A DNA stretch of 64,000 bases from Streptomyces sp. DSM 110735. GTDB taxonomy: Bacteria; Actinomycetota; Actinomycetes; Streptomycetales; Streptomycetaceae. The stretch spans positions 310,001-374,000 of the forward strand of contig NZ_JACYHF010000002.1 of the NCBI RefSeq assembly GCF_016482685.1. The letters are read 5' to 3'. Shown piece by piece: positions 40,766-64,000 of this stretch. The notes under the pieces are model-generated. The model made no database searches. It had not been told where the DNA came from and was given only the letters and a program-made list of their open reading frames with translations. Position numbers and translations under genes: made by a program. Numbering within the stretch: position 1 is the first letter of the stretch; every line of letters begins with the position of its first letter.

Positions 40766-42591
40766 CCCTGCCCGAGACAGCTCCGCCCGCACCGGACCCC
40801 GACCTCCTGCCCACCGCCACCCCCGCCCGCACCCGCGCCGCCGTACGCGAGCTGCTGCGCCCCCAACGCGCCCTAGCCGCAACAGGGTTCGGGCTGCTGA
40901 TCGTCTCCACCTCCGTCGGGCTGGCCACCCAGCCACTGCTCGGACGGGTCGTGGACCTGGTGACCGGGCACCGACCGCCGAGCGCGCTCACGGCGCCGGT
41001 CGTCGCCCTGGCCGCCGTCGCGGTGGTGCAGGGCGTGACGACCGCGCTCGGCATGGCCCGGGTGTCCCGCCTCGGCGAGACGGCACTCGCCCGGCTTCGC
41101 GAACAGTTCGTGGAGCGCGCCCTCTCCCTGCCCCTGGACCGGCTGGAGCGAGCCGGGTCCGGGGACCTCAACTCCCGTGTCACCCGCGACGTTTCCCGCG
41201 TCGCCGAAGCGGTCCGCAGCGCACTGCCCGAACTCGCCCGCTCCGCCCTGTCGATCGTGCTGACCCTCGTCGCCCTCGCCGTGCTGGACTGGCGGTTCCT
41301 GCTGGCCGCGCTGGTGGCGGTTCCCGTGCAGGCGCACACGGCGCGCTGGTACGTGCGCAACGCCGTGCCGCTGTACGCCCGCGAGCGCGTCGCCACCGGC
41401 GCCCAGCAGCAGCAACTCCTCGACAGCATCGGCGGCGCGGCGACCGTACGCGCCCTGCGCCTTGAGGCACCGCATCTGCGCCGGGTGACCGAGCGCTCGC
41501 GTGCCGCGGTGGACCTGACCATGCGCGGGGTCGGTCTCGTGCTGCGCTTCTACGCCCGTCTGCACATCGCGGAGTTCGCCGGACTCGCGGCGGTCCTGGC
41601 CACCGGCTTCCTGCTGGTCCGCTCCGGTTCGGCCTCCCTCGGCACGGCGACGGCCGCGGCGCTGTACTTCCACAGCCTGTTCGGTCCGGTCAACACCGCG
41701 CTCGTCCTCCTCGACGACGCCCAGTCCGCCACCGCCGCGCTCGCCCGGCTGGTCGGTGTCGTGGACGAACTTCCGGCCGAGGAACGGCGAGTTGGGGAGC
41801 CGGACGACTCCGATGCGGCTGTCACGGTCGACGCTGTCTCCCACGCCTATCTGCCCGGTCGCCCCGTGCTGCACGACGTCCACCTCACCGTCCACCCCGG
41901 CGAGACCGTCGCCCTGGTCGGCACGACCGGAGCGGGCAAGTCGACGCTGGCGAAGCTGGTTTCGGGGCTGCACCGCCCGGACGCGGGACGGATCGAGGTG
42001 GGCGGCGCGGAGCCGGACGAGTACGGCCGCTCGGTCGCGCTGGTCACGCAGGAGGTGCACGTCTTCGCCGGACCCCTCGCGGACGACCTGCGGCTGGCCC
42101 GCCCGGACGCGACCGACGGGGAGCTGCTGGAGGCGCTGACCGCCGTGGGCGCGCTGGACTGGGCCGAGGCGCTGCCGGAGGGGCTCGCCACGGTGGTGGG
42201 CGACGGCGGGCACCGGCTCACCGCCGACCGCGCTCAGCAACTCGCCCTCGCGCGACTGTGGTTGGCCGATCCGCCGGTCGCCGTGCTGGACGAGGCGACG
42301 GCGGAGGCGGGCAGTTCGGGCGCCCGGCTGCTGGAGTCAGCCGCCCGGCAGGTGCTCAAGGGGCGGACGGCGATCGTCGTCGCGCACCGGCTCGGGCAGG
42401 CGGCCACCGCCGACCGCGTGGTGGTGATGCGCGAGGGCCGGATCGTGGAGGAGGGCCGTCACGAGGAGCTGCTCGCCGCCGAGGGCGCGTACGCGGAGCT
42501 GTGGCACGCCTGGTCCGCTCAGCGCCCCGCGTCCCCCGACCACTCCCCCGCCCAGGAACCCCCCGCACCGACCGACCGTTCACGACCGTAA
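40762..42591 (+). CDS. ABC exporter-fold half-transporter, degenerate signature motif
   Basis: The protein has 609 residues, with ATG at 40762 overlapping the stop of its partner. It has an exporter-type six-helix membrane domain (GFGLLIVSTSVGLATQPLLG; ALSIVLTLVALAVLDWRFLL). The nucleotide-binding domain has an intact Walker A (ALVGTTGAGKSTLAKLVSGL), Walker B with catalytic Glu (VAVLDEATAEAGS) and a His switch (IVVAHRLGQ). The L-S-G-G-Q signature is changed to LTADRAQQLALARL. Its own signature is lost, while its partner keeps the signature and lost Walker A, so one complete composite ATP site remains. It is followed after 13 bp by the siderophore-binding lipoprotein gene. Confidence 0.9.
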   Translation: MTLPETAPPAPDPDLLPTATPARTRAAVRELLRPQRALAATGFGLLIVSTSVGLATQPLLGRVVDLVTGHRPPSALTAPVVALAAVAVVQGVTTALGMARVSRLGETALARLREQFVERALSLPLDRLERAGSGDLNSRVTRDVSRVAEAVRSALPELARSALSIVLTLVALAVLDWRFLLAALVAVPVQAHTARWYVRNAVPLYARERVATGAQQQQLLDSIGGAATVRALRLEAPHLRRVTERSRAAVDLTMRGVGLVLRFYARLHIAEFAGLAAVLATGFLLVRSGSASLGTATAAALYFHSLFGPVNTALVLLDDAQSATAALARLVGVVDELPAEERRVGEPDDSDAAVTVDAVSHAYLPGRPVLHDVHLTVHPGETVALVGTTGAGKSTLAKLVSGLHRPDAGRIEVGGAEPDEYGRSVALVTQEVHVFAGPLADDLRLARPDATDGELLEALTAVGALDWAEALPEGLATVVGDGGHRLTADRAQQLALARLWLADPPVAVLDEATAEAGSSGARLLESAARQVLKGRTAIVVAHRLGQAATADRVVVMREGRIVEEGRHEELLAAEGAYAELWHAWSAQRPASPDHSPAQEPPAPTDRSRP

Positions 42592-42604
42592 GGATGATCA
42601 CTCG

Positions 42605-43675
42605 ATGGCCCGTGCCCGTAGAGCCACCCGGCTGACCGGACTGCTCACCTCCGTACTCCTGCTCGTCGGCGCGGCCGTCGCGTGCGGCTCCTCCTCCGAC
42701 GACGACCACGCGGGGTCGTCCGGCGGTTCGGGCGCGTCGGCGTCGAGCGGCGCCTTCCCCGTCACCATCGCGCACAAGTTCGGCACCACGACGATCAAGT
42801 CCGAGCCCCAGCGGATCGTCACCGTCGGTCTGACCGACCAGGACGCGGTGCTCGCCCTCGGCAAGGTGCCCGTCGGCACGACCGAGTGGGTGGGCGGGTA
42901 CAAGGGTGCCGTCGGACCCTGGGCCACCGGCAAGCTGGGCTCGTCCCCCGCGCCGACCGTCCTCAAGGACACCGGCACCGGACCGCAGGTGGAGAAGATC
43001 GCCGCGCTCAAGCCGGACCTCATCCTGGCCCTGTACTCCGGGCTGACCAAGTCCCAGTACGCGAACCTGTCGAAGTTCGCCCCGGTGGTGGCGCAGCCCA
43101 AGCAGTACAACGACTACGGCATCCCCTGGCAGCAGCAGACCGAGGAGATCGGCAAGGCGCTCGGCAAGCCGGCCGAGGCGAAGCGCCTGGTCGAGGGCGT
43201 GCAGGACAAGTTCGCGGCGGCCAAGAAGGCGCACCCGGACTTCGCGGGCAAGACCGCCGTGATGGCGACGCCGTACCAGGGCGTCTTCGTCTTCGGCAGC
43301 CAGGACCCGCGCTCACGCCTCCTGGCGGACCTCGGCTTCTCGCTGCCGAAGGACCTGGACAAGCTGATCGGCGACCAGTTCGGCGCCAACATCAGCAAGG
43401 AGCGGTACGACCTGCTCGACCAGGGTGTGGTGGTGTGGATCGCGCCCGACACGACCTCGTCGGTCACCAAGCTGCACAAGAACCCGCTGTACGGCGACCT
43501 GAAGGTGGTCGAGCAGGGCCGTGAGGTCTTCGTCAAGGAGAGCAGCGACTACGGCAACGCGGTGTCCCTGTCGACCGTGCTGAGCATTCCGTACGTCCTC
43601 GACCGGCTGGTGCCGCAGCTCGACCAGGCGGTGGACGGCAAGGCGTCGACCAAGGTGGAGCAGCCGGCGTCCTGA
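42605..43675 (+). CDS. FecB/FhuD-type siderophore-binding lipoprotein
   Basis: The protein has 356 residues, with ATG at 42605 after TAAGGATGATC. The N-terminal signal ARRATRLTGLLTSVLLLVGAAVACG ends at a lipid-modified Cys (near residue 27, weak lipobox A-V-A-C), followed by a Ser/Asp/Gly-rich tether. The mature part is a peripl_BP_2/TroA-like iron-siderophore binding protein: VTIAHKFGTTTIKSEPQRIVTVGLTDQDAVLALG, EKIAALKPDLILALYSGL, and VSLSTVLSIPYVLDRLVPQL. It captures ferric siderophore outside the membrane. No FecCD-type permease is encoded near it, so it may deliver to the exporter-fold ABC pair in the same operon or to permeases encoded elsewhere. Confidence 0.9.
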   Translation: MARARRATRLTGLLTSVLLLVGAAVACGSSSDDDHAGSSGGSGASASSGAFPVTIAHKFGTTTIKSEPQRIVTVGLTDQDAVLALGKVPVGTTEWVGGYKGAVGPWATGKLGSSPAPTVLKDTGTGPQVEKIAALKPDLILALYSGLTKSQYANLSKFAPVVAQPKQYNDYGIPWQQQTEEIGKALGKPAEAKRLVEGVQDKFAAAKKAHPDFAGKTAVMATPYQGVFVFGSQDPRSRLLADLGFSLPKDLDKLIGDQFGANISKERYDLLDQGVVVWIAPDTTSSVTKLHKNPLYGDLKVVEQGREVFVKESSDYGNAVSLSTVLSIPYVLDRLVPQLDQAVDGKASTKVEQPAS

Positions 43676-43692
43676 GCGATCCCGGTCAGCGC

Positions 43693-43729
43693 GGAAGGGG
43701 CGCCTCCCCGGTCCGGGGGCGCCCCTTCC
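43693..43729. terminator. bidirectional terminator
   Basis: GGAAGGGGCGCC (43693-43704) pairs perfectly with GGCGCCCCTTCC (43718-43729), a 12-bp stem with a 13-nt loop. It separates the binding-protein operon from the convergent MbtH/NRPS operon. Confidence 0.9.
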
Positions 43730-43745
43730 CCATGCCTGCCGCCCC

Positions 43746-43949
43746 TCAGGACCGCTCGATCAGGCTCTTGGGTCGCAGGTCCGTCCAGTGGGTCTCCACG
43801 TAGTCCAGGCACTCCTGGCGTCCGGCCGGTCCGTGCGCGACCTGCCAGCCCGCGGGTACGTCGGCGAAGTCGGGCCACAGGCTGTGCTGGCCCTCGTCGT
43901 TGACGAGGACGGAGTAGACGCCGTCGGGGTTCTCGAACGGGTTGGTCAT
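43746..43949 (-). CDS. MbtH-like protein
   Basis: The protein has 67 residues, with ATG at 43949. It is a canonical MbtH family member: [20 protein letters not shown], then [40 protein letters not shown]. The conserved [10 protein letters not shown] and three Trp residues are kept. MbtH proteins bind and activate or stabilise adenylation domains, and many actinobacterial NRPSs need them. It starts 22 bp after the NRPS stop codon, so it is the last gene of the NRPS operon. It is 3' of the NRPS rather than 5' as in several known clusters. Confidence 0.97.
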   Translation of the reverse strand: MTNPFENPDGVYSVLVNDEGQHSLWPDFADVPAGWQVAHGPAGRQECLDYVETHWTDLRPKSLIERS

Positions 43950-43971
43950 GGGATGCCTTTCCGGGTCGGGG

Positions 43972-64000
<20,029 letters not shown>

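Noticed and set aside
39044..42591. cydD-cydC as identity of the ABC pair
   Set aside because: The genes are far from cydAB, lie behind an iron box and next to a siderophore-binding protein, and their degenerate ATP sites do not suggest CydDC.

Overview
The window is high-GC actinobacterial DNA, most probably from a Streptomyces chromosome. Coding bias is strongly G/C at third positions, GTG and TTG starts are used, intergenic GC-rich hairpins act as terminators, and the gene families (SUKH and SUFU immunity-type proteins, CHAT/TPR proteins, PAS-GAF-PP2C phosphatase, roadblock protein, prokaryotic phospholipase A2, iron-box-controlled siderophore locus) fit that genus. No rRNA, tRNA or CRISPR array was recognised. 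Species cannot be assigned from the sequence alone.

Layout. 1-6000: accessory genes, with the tail of a HEAT-like protein, two SUKH (SMI1/KNR4) proteins around a small lipoprotein, a HEAT-like protein with Cys pairs, a probably frameshifted membrane protein, a conserved hypothetical, a secreted FG-GAP beta-propeller protein and a MazG-like protein. 5946-8500: a visibly less GC-rich island with one AIPR-family (abortive infection) gene carrying an N-terminal nuclease-like motif and a 10-bp inverted repeat upstream. 8768-20529: housekeeping and stress genes (M15 peptidase, Gly/Ser-rich membrane protein, cydA-cydB, alpha/beta hydrolase, dps, FeS-type photolyase, NUDIX, PAS-GAF-PP2C phosphatase). 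20600-21790: about 1.2 kb of extremely G-rich, strand-asymmetric, degenerate tandem repeats without a credible gene. 21822-26514: SUFU protein, MFS transporter, DUF3224 protein, metallophosphoesterase divergent from a CGNR-type regulator with a perfect operator-like dyad, and secreted phospholipase A2.

26727-32892: a candidate conflict or signalling cassette, with a membrane protein and a Cys-motif protein (overlapping by 4 bp) divergent from a 1154-residue TPR-CHAT protease-like protein that is followed by a second TPR protein. 32910-38945: regulators and enzymes (ArsR-like regulator/aldo-keto reductase; DHA2 transporter/HxlR pair sharing a dyad; F420/PPOX oxidoreductase; roadblock protein; ArsR regulator).

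38997-64000: a siderophore locus. A 19-bp iron box (14/19 to the IdeR/DmdR consensus) lies just upstream of a three-gene operon: two exporter-fold ABC half-transporters with complementary degenerate ATP sites, and a FecB-type binding lipoprotein. A 12-bp-stem terminator separates it from the convergent MbtH gene and a giant NRPS gene whose 5' end lies beyond the window. The visible NRPS part has six modules: (A-nMT)-PCP / C-A-PCP / C-A(nMT)-PCP / C-A-PCP / C-A-PCP / C-A-PCP-E. Hand-read specificity codes give Ser for modules 2 and 5 (identical to the EntF Ser code as I remember it) and a code close to that of N5-hydroxyornithine for module 3. The expected product is a linear, N-methylated, Ser- and hydroxyornithine-containing hydroxamate-type siderophore, made by the NRPS with its MbtH helper and moved by the ABC pair and binding protein. 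The missing catalytic His in the third condensation domain and the terminal epimerase with no release domain are the most unusual points.
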